Of a stretch of DNA of 64,000 nt, positions 8,805-17,136 are shown one piece after another. The stretch lies in the NCBI RefSeq assembly GCF_014203545.1, contig NZ_JACHJG010000008.1, forward strand, positions 124,001-188,000, written 5' to 3'. Numbering within the stretch: the stretch's first letter is position 1; every line of letters starts with the position of its first letter. The notes under the pieces are model-generated. The model made no database searches. It worked only from the letters and a program-made list of their open reading frames with translations, and was not told the DNA's origin. The stretch comes from Streptomyces netropsis. GTDB taxonomy: Bacteria > Actinomycetota > Actinomycetes > Streptomycetales > Streptomycetaceae. The position numbers and the translations under genes are program-made.

Positions 8805-10349
8805 CTACTTCGTGCCCAGGGTCGCCCGGAGCAGCTTCTTGTCGGGCTTGCCGGCGGCAGTGAGGGGGATGCGGTCCACGATGTGAACGGCGCTCGGCAC
8901 GTACATCGTCCCCATGCGCTCCCTGACGAACTCCCGTACCAGCTCACGCCCCGCACCGCGCCCCGCCGCGGGGACGATCGCGACGTGGACCTCCTCGCTC
9001 TGGTCCGCGCGGCGCACCCCGAACGCCGTGCACTGCGCGACGGCGGGGTGGGTGAGCAGCAACTGTTCCAGCTCCGTCGGATAGACGTGGCCGCCCACCA
9101 CGACGACCACGTCCTTGAGCCGGTCGACGAGATAGAGATACCCCTCGGCATCGAGGTAGCCGAGGTCGCCCGTCCGGACCCAGCCGTCGCGCAGTACCTC
9201 GGCGGTCAGCTCGGGCTGCCGCCAGTAGCCGCTCATCATCATGGGGGTACGGACGTGGATCTCCCCGGTGTCCCCGGGAGCCAGCACGGCTCCGCCCTCG
9301 TCGCGTATCTCGATGTCGACGCCGGGGCAGGCGCGCCCGGCCGTGGCCTGGCCGGACCGGCCCGTCATCGCGTGCTCCTGCGGCAGTACCTCGGTGATGC
9401 TTCCCGCCTCGGTCTGGCCGTACGAGCCGTACAGCACGGGGCCGAACGCGTCGGCTGCCTGTCGCATCCGCTGCGCCGACACGGCGGTCCCGCCGTAGAT
9501 GATCCGTTGGAGGCTGGACACCTCGGTCGTAGCCAGTTCCGGGTGGTCCAGGAGCGTGTACAGCAAGGGAGGCAGCAGCCACATGTCGGTGATGCGTTCC
9601 TGCTGGACGGTGGCGAGCACGTCGTGCGGGTCGAAGGCGTGCCGCAGCACCACGGTGCCCCCGGCGAGCAGCGCGACATCGGCGAGGATCCCGGCCATGT
9701 GCGCGAGCGGGGTGCAGGCGAGGAAGCGGGGCCGTGCGCCGGACGGGACGCTCCGGGCGCGTTGGGTCAGCATCTGCCGGTAGGGGCCGTGCGCCATCCG
9801 GATGCCTTTGGGAATCCCGGTGGTGCCCCCGGTGTACCGAATGCACCAGTCGTCCCCGGCGAGTGCGGCACCCACCACGGGGTGGGGCGCGCGGGCTGCC
9901 GCATGAGCCGACAGGTCCACACCGAAGGAGGCGGGGCCGAGAGTGAACACGGCGGGGACCCGGGCCTCGGCGAGGAGTGCCTCGGCGGCCGTCCGCGCGG
10001 TGGGAGCGACGAGGAGCATCGCCGTCCCGACGCTGTTCACGACCTCCGCCTGTCCTCCCGGGCTCATGCCCTCGTTGAGGAAGACGACGCGGGCGCCGAG
10101 CAGGTTCGCCGCGTACCGCGCGACGAGCGCCTCGGGCTGGTTGCCTGTGAGGAAGGAGACGGTGCTGCCGCGGCCGATGCCGCGTTCCGCCAGCTCCGCC
10201 GCCATCTGGTGGACGCTGTCGCGCACTTCCCCGGCCAGGACCGTACGGCCCTCCTCCGTGATCAGCGCGGGCCGCTCGGGGCGGAGCGAGAGGACGCCGA
10301 GGATGTCCTCGACGTAACACTCGTACGGCTGGTGCGGGTTGTCGGCCAT
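8805..10349 (-). CDS. AMP-binding acyl-CoA synthetase (fatty-acid--CoA ligase family)
   Basis: A 514-residue adenylate-forming enzyme that activates a carboxylic acid with ATP and transfers it to CoA. Visible motifs are the ATP loop YTGGTTGIPKG (residues 172-182), YGSYGQTEA, the hinge region TGDLGYLDAEGYLYLVDRLKD and the catalytic Lys in TAAGKPDKKLLR near the C-terminus. Length is normal. There is no thiolation domain and no NRPS context. It is divergent from the LysR regulator, which probably controls it. The acid substrate cannot be inferred. Confidence 0.9.
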   Translation of the reverse strand: MADNPHQPYECYVEDILGVLSLRPERPALITEEGRTVLAGEVRDSVHQMAAELAERGIGRGSTVSFLTGNQPEALVARYAANLLGARVVFLNEGMSPGGQAEVVNSVGTAMLLVAPTARTAAEALLAEARVPAVFTLGPASFGVDLSAHAAARAPHPVVGAALAGDDWCIRYTGGTTGIPKGIRMAHGPYRQMLTQRARSVPSGARPRFLACTPLAHMAGILADVALLAGGTVVLRHAFDPHDVLATVQQERITDMWLLPPLLYTLLDHPELATTEVSSLQRIIYGGTAVSAQRMRQAADAFGPVLYGSYGQTEAGSITEVLPQEHAMTGRSGQATAGRACPGVDIEIRDEGGAVLAPGDTGEIHVRTPMMMSGYWRQPELTAEVLRDGWVRTGDLGYLDAEGYLYLVDRLKDVVVVVGGHVYPTELEQLLLTHPAVAQCTAFGVRRADQSEEVHVAIVPAAGRGAGRELVREFVRERMGTMYVPSAVHIVDRIPLTAAGKPDKKLLRATLGTK

Positions 10350-10485
10350 GGGGCCGTGCCTCCTTCGGTGGGGAGTGAAGCCGGGACTCCGGCGTATTCG
10401 GAGGCTAGGAGCGCATGGTGCAGGAGGTCCAAGACCAGTTCAGGCATGTAAGGATGTTTCTGGGGTTATGAAGGGGGAAGCGCGG

Positions 10486-11394
10486 ATGGATCTGCTGTCG
10501 CTGCGCTGCTTCCAGGTCGTCGCGCGCCACGAGCACATCAGCAGGGCTGCCGACGAATTGCGCGTGGCCCAGCCCTCGGTGAGCCGGACCATCGCTCGCC
10601 TGGAATCAGAATTGGGGGTACCGCTCTTCGACCGCCGAGGTCGCCGGATCCGGCTCAACCAGCACGGCGCCGCGTTCCTGCGCCGCGTGGACCGGGCCTT
10701 GGGCGAGCTCGAGGACGGGCGCCGCGAGCTCGCGGACGCGGCCGGTGCCGAGGGCGGCAGCGTGACGGTGGCCGCCGAGACCCTGCTGACCCTCACCGAG
10801 CTCCTCTCGCGCTTCCGGGCGACCCACCCCGACGTGGACGTCCGGCTGCACCAATCGCCTCCCGATTCGATGGCACGCCGGCTCCGCACCCGTGACGTGG
10901 ACCTCTGCCTCGCCTCCCAGCCACTCACAGGGCCCGCGCTGGCGTCGGTGGAACTGTTGCGGGAGGACGTGCTGCTCGCCGTGCCGAGCGGACACCGGCT
11001 GGCCGACCGGCAGGGGGTGGACGTGGCCGCACTGGACGGCGAGCCGTTCGTCACGCCGAGCCGGGGACACTGGCAGCGCGCACTCACCGACCAGTTGTTC
11101 GCCCAGGCCGGGGCTCGGCCCACGATCATCTGTGAGGGCAACGAACCGGGCGCGATCATGGACCTGGTCGCCGCGGGCCTGGGGATCGCCCTGCTCCCCG
11201 CCATGGCCCGTGACTCCCGCCCCCACGAAGGCGTCGCCTGGATCCGGTTGCAGGCCCCCGGCTGCCATCGGGTGCTCACACTCGTACGGCACAAGGACGT
11301 CTACCTGTCCGCCGCCGCCCGGCGCTTCGCCGACTTCACCGTTGAGCACTTCCGCCGTGCCGCCCCGTCGTCGGACGGACCGCTCGGCGGGTGA
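10486..11394 (+). CDS. LysR-family transcriptional regulator
   Basis: A 302-residue LysR regulator. ATG at 10486 follows AAGGGGGAAG and gives the family start MDLLSLRCFQVVARHEHISRA. The winged HTH spans about residues 1-60 (ADELRVAQPSVSRTIARLE), then a periplasmic-binding-like effector domain. The 136-base gap to the divergent acyl-CoA synthetase gene is the likely shared control region. Confidence 0.92.
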   Translation: MDLLSLRCFQVVARHEHISRAADELRVAQPSVSRTIARLESELGVPLFDRRGRRIRLNQHGAAFLRRVDRALGELEDGRRELADAAGAEGGSVTVAAETLLTLTELLSRFRATHPDVDVRLHQSPPDSMARRLRTRDVDLCLASQPLTGPALASVELLREDVLLAVPSGHRLADRQGVDVAALDGEPFVTPSRGHWQRALTDQLFAQAGARPTIICEGNEPGAIMDLVAAGLGIALLPAMARDSRPHEGVAWIRLQAPGCHRVLTLVRHKDVYLSAAARRFADFTVEHFRRAAPSSDGPLGG

Positions 11395-11476
11395 CGGGTC
11401 GGCGAACGTCCCGGCCCCTCCTGCTGGTGGCAACGGTCGGTCCACGACCCGACGGGCGCCGGCCAGGCGAGTGCCG

Positions 11477-12865
11477 TCACCATGCGGCCGCCGGAGGGTG
11501 GGTGAGGAAGGCGAGTGCTTCCTCCTGAGTGCCCAGGTGTACGGGCAGGTCGGCGACCGACGCGCAGACAGCCCTGACGTGCTCGGGCGATACGGGCCGG
11601 ACGACCCAGTTGACGATCTGGGTCAGCAGCCTTGCCCGGATGGGCCGCCCCGGCATCGGGACTGTCGGCCGTGGTGCCAGCACTCCCACCACGGGCGTGC
11701 GCTGCGGCGACCCGGACGCCCGTGACGGGTGGCTGAGCAAGGGCGCGCCGTCCGGGCCGGGCTCCAGGCGGGCGAAAGGGTCAGGGCAGAGTCGCCAACC
11801 GGCTCGCGCCAGGGAAGAGTTGCGTTCCACCAGATACGACATCCAGTTTCTGGGAAAGAGCAGAGCTCGCCCTCCCTCGCCCTGCACGAGTGCCCCGCAC
11901 ATCAGCCGCACCTGTTGCGCTCCGGGCGGCTCGAATCCGGCGACGATCCGTCTCAGCGTATCCAGGGTCTCGTTCGCGCTGCGGGAGCGGGCCACCAGCT
12001 CACCACCGCGGAACACGAGCCACAGATTTCGCGGACGTTCCACGAGCAGGGTGACCGGTACGTATCCCCGTACGGCGTTCGTTCCGGTGCCACTCGCCGC
12101 GAGAGTGGCCACCCGTACAGCCCCCTCTCCGCGCGCGGCGATCCCCACTGCCCTCCCATCGGCCTGCGCGATGACCAACGCGTCCACGGGCGTGCCGTTC
12201 ACTCCGACCGAGCAGGATGTCGGCACTTCACAGACCACCCGACCCGGTTGCGAACCGCAGAGCTCGACCAAGGCCGCGGTCACCGCTTCGAATCCGCGCA
12301 CGACCCGGTGGGCGCCGCCGGGTGACAGCCGCACCGCCGAAGGGGTGCCCAGCCGCCCCGGATTCGCGTAGGTCACGGTCAGCTCTTCGACCTGGGCTGG
12401 TTCCAGTGCGGCACCCCACACCGTGGGACTGCCCTCGCCCACGACGAGCACCGACGCCCCTCGGTGGGTGAGAGTTTGCCGGTTGGCGGCCAGATCCGTC
12501 TGCAATTGCCGGCAGTAGCCGCAGTCGGGAGACGACGCCACCACCAGGACCGGGTGAGAGGCGCTCACACCGGCGGGGTGTCCCGCCCACTCCCGTTCCG
12601 CGGGTTCCTCCGCGGGAGCCGGCTCACCCTGAAGATGCGGGCCCCTTACGAGGCCTGCCGACCGCCATGACTCCAGACACCGCGCATAGTCGGCCGCGTG
12701 CTCAGGCGGGACGGGGACGCCTCGTGCCCAGTTCAGCGCGGCAGGAGATACCCAGGCTGCCGCGGGAACGACGCAGTGCAGCAATATCGCGCCACCGTCG
12801 ACTTCCACCAGCCGGGCGTCAGGACTCAGCTGAACCGTCACAGCCGTTCCTCCCGTGCCGGTCAC
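11477..12865 (-). CDS. PqqD-like / thioredoxin-like / degenerate HprK-like multidomain protein
   Basis: A 462-residue protein I do not recognise as a characterised family. Residues about 8-75 look like a PqqD-type peptide-recognition domain. Residues about 100-205 look like a thioredoxin fold: a CxxC motif (SPDCGYCRQL) and a cis-Pro-type GTPSAV. Residues about 230-430 resemble an HPr-kinase-related domain: LWLVFRGGELVARSRSANE, then a CGALVQGEGGRALLFP strand, then GWRLCPDPFARLEPG. The Walker A Gly-Lys-Ser/Thr is missing, so kinase activity is unlikely. GTG at 12865 overlaps the stop of the Cys-rich peptide gene (GTGA), which implies translational coupling. Inference: it binds the peptide and assists its disulfide formation or maturation. 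Domain calls are from motif reading and are moderately sure. Confidence 0.75.
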   Translation of the reverse strand: MTGTGGTAVTVQLSPDARLVEVDGGAILLHCVVPAAAWVSPAALNWARGVPVPPEHAADYARCLESWRSAGLVRGPHLQGEPAPAEEPAEREWAGHPAGVSASHPVLVVASSPDCGYCRQLQTDLAANRQTLTHRGASVLVVGEGSPTVWGAALEPAQVEELTVTYANPGRLGTPSAVRLSPGGAHRVVRGFEAVTAALVELCGSQPGRVVCEVPTSCSVGVNGTPVDALVIAQADGRAVGIAARGEGAVRVATLAASGTGTNAVRGYVPVTLLVERPRNLWLVFRGGELVARSRSANETLDTLRRIVAGFEPPGAQQVRLMCGALVQGEGGRALLFPRNWMSYLVERNSSLARAGWRLCPDPFARLEPGPDGAPLLSHPSRASGSPQRTPVVGVLAPRPTVPMPGRPIRARLLTQIVNWVVRPVSPEHVRAVCASVADLPVHLGTQEEALAFLTHPPAAAW

Positions 12866-13149
12866 CCGTGGCAGTGTGCCCTGGTCTCACCCGCGGCGGT
12901 GAAGCAGAATCCCGAGCAACAGACGTCGATACCGGGTAGGCATTCGGCCCCTTCCGGCAAGCAGATCGCCACAGGCGCAGTCGCCGTACAGGCGGACGGG
13001 GCGATGTACAGGTCCGTGAACGCCTCCTCGATCTCGGCGGCGGTGTCGGCGCTCAGCTCTGCACACGCGTCGATCTGGCTCTGGGAAGCCCGGTCGCGGC
13101 GGGCTGGAATCGTGTCCACGCCACCATTGAGCCTGCCGTGTCGCACCAC
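12862..13149 (-). CDS. Cys-rich peptide with inhibitor-cystine-knot spacing (putative precursor)
   Basis: A peptide of 95 residues from GTG 13149, or 85 if the in-frame GTG at 13119 is used; neither has a clear ribosome binding site. There is no hydrophobic signal peptide. The N-terminal half is charged and helical (SADTAAEIEEAFTDLY), like a leader. The C-terminal half has Cys at 54, 63, 70, 77, 78, 82 and 93, and another lies at 29. The last six give C-x6-C-x6-CC-x3-C-x10-C, the classic knottin framework, with CCSGFC as seen in plant Mj-AMP-type knottins. It is coupled to the thioredoxin-containing gene. Role unknown; a processed peptide or a small disulfide-rich factor is possible. Confidence 0.75.
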   Translation of the reverse strand: MVRHGRLNGGVDTIPARRDRASQSQIDACAELSADTAAEIEEAFTDLYIAPSACTATAPVAICLPEGAECLPGIDVCCSGFCFTAAGETRAHCHG

Positions 13150-13256
13150 GTCACCGGCGCGAACAGCGCAGTGCCACCGCGTACGGAAGCACTTCGTCCG
13201 GAAAAGTCATGTCGTCTGCTTGGCCACCTGGCCCGCGGGGTGCCAGGCCGCGGTTC

Positions 13257-14483
13257 TCACTTCAGGACCAGCAGGGCCGCGAGCGCGGGGCCCAGGGCTC
13301 CGCCCAGTTGGTAGCAGAGCACGAACAGACCGATTGCCGTGGGGCGTTGGTGGTCGGGCGCGTCCTTGGTGGCACGGATGGACAGAACGGCGTTGCTGCC
13401 GGTGGAGACGAGGACGGCTGCTGTGGCAGTGAGGAGGAGCAGTGGTCCCCAGGTGGCGAAGGTCGCGGTGAGGGGGGCGAGGGCGCCGAGGGTGATCAGG
13501 GTGGTGAGGACGGTGCGGTGTGCCAGGCGCCCGGAGGTCGCGGAGAGGAGCCAGGACAGGGCCGAACCGATGAGCAGGGCGATGAGCTGGCCGGTGCCGA
13601 TGGCGTCCGTGCTCCACGGTGTGCGCTGCGCGATCAGCCGCGGAATGCTGAAGAGGAGGGCGAAGTACGAGGTCGAGAACGCACAGGCAAGGAGCGCGGA
13701 CCCGATGAAGGCGGGTGAGCGCAGGAGGACGGCGGGGACGAATCCGTCCGGTCGGCGCCTCGCGTGGACCGCGAGGGGGACGGCGACGACCAGGGCGGCG
13801 AGTGCGGCGGCGAGCGGCGCGGTGGGGATGAGCACGAGTGCCGACGCCAGAGCCACCACGAGACCGGCTCCCGTGGCGTCGAAGGAGGTGGTGGCGGGTG
13901 GGGTCCGATGTGTGTGGCGCCAGACTGCGGGGATCGCGAGGAGCGAGACGGCGGACAGCGCGAGGGCCAGGCGCCAGGACACCGCGCTCGCGAGAACCGA
14001 ACCGAGCAGCGGCCCCGAGGCGCCCAGTATCCCGAATCCCGCGGTGATGACGCCCATGCGCCGGGTGGAGCCGGTGAGGTTCATGGCCACGGCCACGAGG
14101 CCCGCGCCTCCGATGGCCTGGACGGCGCGCCCGGTGAGGGCGAGGGGCAGCCAGGGTGCGGTCGTGACGAGGGTGGTCCCGACGGCGACGGCCACCCCGC
14201 CCGCGAGGAGGGCCGGTCGCAGCCCACGCTGTCTGATCAGCCCCGCGCACAGCGGGGTTCCGATGGTCATCGCCCAGGCGAAGACGGTGACGAGCCAGGT
14301 CGCGGTGGCTGTGGGGACTCCGAGGGAGCGGGCCATGGTGGGCAGGATCAGCACGGGTGCGTTGGCGCCCATGGCCATGGGCGCCGCGAGCAGGGCCAGC
14401 CAGAGGGCCGGCACTCGCCCGGACGACACCTTGCCGATGAGGGGAGAGGCGGAGGCGGGCTCGGCCACCAACTGGTCGGACAT
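13257..14483 (-). CDS. MFS transporter (DHA-type efflux family)
   Basis: A 408-residue membrane protein with about 12 hydrophobic segments. It has the MFS loop signature GLIRQRGLRPALLAGG between TM2 and TM3 and a TM5-like GFGILGASGPLLGSVLA. The start at 14483 follows CAGGAG. It ends 107 bases upstream of the Cys-rich peptide gene on the same strand, so cotranscription is possible but unproven. The substrate is unknown; drug or sugar efflux is typical of relatives. Confidence 0.87.
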   Translation of the reverse strand: MSDQLVAEPASASPLIGKVSSGRVPALWLALLAAPMAMGANAPVLILPTMARSLGVPTATATWLVTVFAWAMTIGTPLCAGLIRQRGLRPALLAGGVAVAVGTTLVTTAPWLPLALTGRAVQAIGGAGLVAVAMNLTGSTRRMGVITAGFGILGASGPLLGSVLASAVSWRLALALSAVSLLAIPAVWRHTHRTPPATTSFDATGAGLVVALASALVLIPTAPLAAALAALVVAVPLAVHARRRPDGFVPAVLLRSPAFIGSALLACAFSTSYFALLFSIPRLIAQRTPWSTDAIGTGQLIALLIGSALSWLLSATSGRLAHRTVLTTLITLGALAPLTATFATWGPLLLLTATAAVLVSTGSNAVLSIRATKDAPDHQRPTAIGLFVLCYQLGGALGPALAALLVLK

Positions 14484-14518
14484 GGGAACTCCTGAGGAAA
14501 GGGGGGTGACGGCGGACG

Positions 14519-15118
14519 TCAGACGGTGGTGACGGCCTGGTCGTAGGCCAGGCGCGGGGAGCGCGGGAACCAGGGGTTCTCGCCGGGCTTGCCGATATTG
14601 ATCACCATCAGCGGGGTGTGGTCGTCGTCCAGGAGTTCCTTCTGGAGGCCGTCGGAGTCGAAGCCGGTCATGGGGCCCGCACCGAGGCCGGCGGCGCGGA
14701 TGCCGATGATGAAGTACGCCGCCTGCAGGGTGGCGTTGAGGAGCGCGGACTGCTCGCGGACCGGGCGCTCGCCGAAGAAGTCGTCCTTGACCTGCGGGTA
14801 GTGAGGAACCAGCTGCGGGAGCTCCTCGTGGAACTCGTTGTCCGCGGACAGGACCGCGACCAGCGGGGCGGCGGCGGTCTTGGCCCGGTTGCCCTCGGCC
14901 ATGTGCTTCAGCAGACGTTCGCGGGCTTCGGGCGAGCGGACCAGAGTGACGCGCAGCGGGCTCTGGTTGAAGGCGGTGGGACCGTACTTGACCAGGTCGT
15001 AGATCGCCTGGATCTGTTCGTCCGTCACCGGCTCGGCGGAGAAGGCATTCGCGGTGCGGGCCTCGCGGAAGAGCAGGCGCTGGGCGGCGGCGTCGAGGGC
15101 GAGGGGGTGTATGGACAT
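14519..15118 (-). CDS. Nitroreductase-family protein, malonic semialdehyde reductase (RutE)-like
   Basis: A 199-residue FMN-dependent oxidoreductase. The family pattern is clear: ARTANAFSAEPVTDEQIQAIYDLVKYGPTAFNQSPLR and AGLGAGPMTGFDSDG. RutE reduces malonic semialdehyde in pyrimidine breakdown, but no other rut genes are present, so another aldehyde, enone or nitro substrate is just as likely. It is divergent from a MarR regulator and preceded by its probable operators. The MFS gene follows 35 bases downstream and may share the transcript. Confidence 0.87.
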   Translation of the reverse strand: MSIHPLALDAAAQRLLFREARTANAFSAEPVTDEQIQAIYDLVKYGPTAFNQSPLRVTLVRSPEARERLLKHMAEGNRAKTAAAPLVAVLSADNEFHEELPQLVPHYPQVKDDFFGERPVREQSALLNATLQAAYFIIGIRAAGLGAGPMTGFDSDGLQKELLDDDHTPLMVINIGKPGENPWFPRSPRLAYDQAVTTV

Positions 15119-15146
15119 GGCGGGCTCCGTTTGCTCAAGGTTGATA

Positions 15147-15204
15147 ATTTCAACGTTGAGATAAAAACATCGCGATCGCTCAACGTCAAGTGTTTCAACG
15201 TTGA
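15147..15204. promoter_or_regulatory. Twin MarR-type operators in the nitroreductase/marR intergenic region
   Basis: Two copies of the perfect palindrome TCAACGTTGA lie at 15150-15159 and 15195-15204 (centres 45 bp apart). Each is embedded in a longer near-identical block (ATTTCAACGTTGAGAT and GTTTCAACGTTGAGAT). A third imperfect copy (CTCAACGTCAAG) lies between them. The A/T-rich spacing suits overlapping divergent promoters repressed by the adjacent MarR protein. Confidence 0.8.
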
Positions 15205-15260
15205 GATATCATCGCCGGTGCGACGTGCGATACGACACCGGACCGGCTTGAGGGAGAGCG

Positions 15261-15770
15261 ATGAGCGGCGACGCAGTGGACGAGATCATCGAGCAGTGGG
15301 TCGCCGAGCGCCCCGAACTGGCCGACGACCTGTGGCCGGTGGAGGTGTTCGGCCGGCTGCAGCGGCTCGGCTCGGCACTGGAGAAGAAGTTCCGGAAGTT
15401 CGCCGCGGAACGCGACCTGGAGCTCGGCGAGTTCGACGTCCTCACCACACTGCAGCGGTCGGGCCCTCCGTACGAGCTGACCGCCGGCGCCTTCCGCAAG
15501 GCCTCCATGGTGACCTCGGGCGCCATCACCAACCGCATCGATCGCATGGAGGCCAAGGGACTGGTCGAACGGGTGCGGGACACCACGGACCGGCGCTCGG
15601 TGAAGATCAGGCTCACCGAGCGGGGACATGAGATCACCCACGCCTACATGACCGACCATCTCGCGCACGAGGCCGACATGCTGGAGCTCTTCGAACGCGC
15701 GGAATGCGAAGAACTCGCGGGCATGCTGCGCCGGCTCCTCGTCTCCTTCGGGGACACCACCATCACGTGA
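15261..15770 (+). CDS. MarR-family transcriptional regulator
   Basis: A 169-residue winged-helix regulator. The HTH and wing are seen in FDVLTTLQRSGPPYELTAGAF, MVTSGAITNRIDRMEAKGLVERV and DTTDRRSVKIRLTERG. ATG at 15261 follows GAGGGAGAG. It is divergent from the nitroreductase and flanked by two palindromes, so it probably represses that gene and itself until a small phenolic or electrophilic ligand binds. Confidence 0.93.
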   Translation: MSGDAVDEIIEQWVAERPELADDLWPVEVFGRLQRLGSALEKKFRKFAAERDLELGEFDVLTTLQRSGPPYELTAGAFRKASMVTSGAITNRIDRMEAKGLVERVRDTTDRRSVKIRLTERGHEITHAYMTDHLAHEADMLELFERAECEELAGMLRRLLVSFGDTTIT

Positions 15771-15872
15771 CCCCCTCCCCCGGTCACCGCCGTGCCCCCT
15801 CCGACACGGCCGTCGAGGTTCACCGCGGGCCCGTTCGCCGCGTTGTCAGTGGCCACGGCTAGGTTCGATCGC

Positions 15873-16121
15873 ATGAGTTCCTCACTGAGCCTTCACCTCC
15901 TCGACCTGACCGCGACGCGCGCCCTGGTCGGATCCGGCGATGACCAGCTGCTCCGGACGATCCGCGACAACTTCGGGGACGACCTGGCCCGTGACGACGA
16001 ATGGTTCCAGCACTCGATCGACAACGGCGCCCCCACCGCGTACGAGGCGCTGCACGCGGTCGTACACGGAGGGCCCTTCTCCAAGGACCCGGACCACGCC
16101 TTCCAGTACGGCTACGCCTAA
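15873..16121 (+). pseudogene. Truncated DUF7691-like protein (N-terminal part, frameshifted)
   Basis: 82 residues from ATG 15873 (LSLHLLDLTATRALVGSGDDQLL, then AVVHGGPFSKDPDHAFQYGYA) to an early TAA. The reading continues without a break in another frame as KRLCSLTGSFLDNSCFCPYRGEW up to about 16200. A loss of two bases at 16119-16121 (TAC AAG becoming TAAG) restores continuity. The intact family, as I recall it, is about 180-200 residues. Here the remainder is replaced by a serine recombinase. Frameshift and fusion are seen directly; the family name is from memory. Confidence 0.65.
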
Positions 16122-16200
16122 GCGACTGTGCTCCCTGACCGGGTCGTTCCTCGACAACTCCTGCTTCTGCCCGTACCGGGGCGAGTGGCCGGCGGTCGTC

Positions 16201-16812
16201 GATGTCGGCTACGCCCGCGTCTCCACCAAAGGCCAAAACCTCGACCGGCAGATCGCCGCGCTCACCGCATGCGGCTGCGCGAAGATCTTCGCTGACAAGA
16301 AGTCCGGCAAAAACGCCGAGCGCGAAGAACTATGGAAGGCCCTCGAGTACGCCCGGCCCGGCGACACCATTACCGTGCCCTCCCTCGACCGCCTCGGCCG
16401 CTCCATCCAAGACCTGATCTCCATCGTCGCCGGACTCCGCAAACGAGGCATCGGCTTCCGCTCCCTGCACGAAGCCCTCGACACCACCACCCCCGGCGGC
16501 CGGCTCGTCTTCCACGTCTTCGCCGCCCTCGCCGAGTTCATCCGCGAACTCATCGTCCAGGGCACCCACGAGGGGCTGGCCGCTGCACGGGCCCGCGGCG
16601 AGCGCATCGGTCGACCGCCAGCCATGACCGAGGAGCAGATCCTGCACGCCCGTTCCATGCTCGCCAAACCCGAAGCGTCGATCAGCTCAATCGCGAAGCT
16701 GCTCGGCATCTCCCGCACCACGCTGTACAAGTACGTGCCCGAGCTTAAGGCCGGCCATCGGCCGAGGGTTGGCGTGCAGGACGCGCCGCGACTTGAGGAG
16801 GCTCGTTCATGA
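16201..16812 (+). CDS. Serine recombinase / resolvase (Tn3-type), fused to DUF7691 remnant
   Basis: About 203 residues of a small serine resolvase. VGYARVSTKGQNLDRQIAAL carries the nucleophilic Ser, VPSLDRLGRSIQDLI is the conserved arm, then LAEFIRELIVQGTHEGLAAARARG and a C-terminal HTH (SSIAKLLGISRTTLYKYVPEL). The frame is open upstream into the DUF7691 remnant and there is no ATG or GTG at the normal N-terminus, so the start is unresolved; 16201 marks where homology begins. It may be expressed only as a chimera or not at all. No transposase or terminal repeats are visible nearby. Confidence 0.7.
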   Translation, partial: DVGYARVSTKGQNLDRQIAALTACGCAKIFADKKSGKNAEREELWKALEYARPGDTITVPSLDRLGRSIQDLISIVAGLRKRGIGFRSLHEALDTTTPGGRLVFHVFAALAEFIRELIVQGTHEGLAAARARGERIGRPPAMTEEQILHARSMLAKPEASISSIAKLLGISRTTLYKYVPELKAGHRPRVGVQDAPRLEEARS

Positions 16813-17136
16813 GGGCGCCTGCTTGTGATCGCTAGGCGGTGTCCGGCGGGTCTCGCGCCCTTCCTGGGAGGGGCCGGGCGCTCGGTGGCGACCGTACTCC
16901 CTTGCCCCCTATACCTCTTTGACCCCTTTTCTGCGTGTTCCGGTTGTCCTCCTTGTGCGCTGGGTAAGGCGAGACGGTGCCGTTCCGTCTCAGGCAGCGG
17001 TGGGACCCGCCACGAAGTCGGCGAACGGCCCGCACGCGGACCCGATGCGTTCACGAAAACCTTCGGCGTGGAAAGGCGCGCACCGTTCCGGGGCCCTCCC
17101 TGATCACGTCGAAGGTCCCGATGACAGGGAGTACTC
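16813..17136. other. Non-coding stretch after the resolvase
   Basis: No convincing gene, inverted terminal repeat or res-like repeat array was found here. The last bases carry the ribosome binding site (GGGAG) of the channel gene at 17137. Confidence 0.5.

Noticed and set aside
12698..13432. Plus-strand open frame of 244 codons opposite the Cys-rich peptide
   Set aside because: No protein-like patterning; the reverse strand has the coupled GTGA overlap and conserved Cys spacing.
16813..17136. Terminal inverted repeats or res sites of a transposon beside the resolvase
   Set aside because: No repeat pair of useful length could be found by eye; no transposase gene is present.
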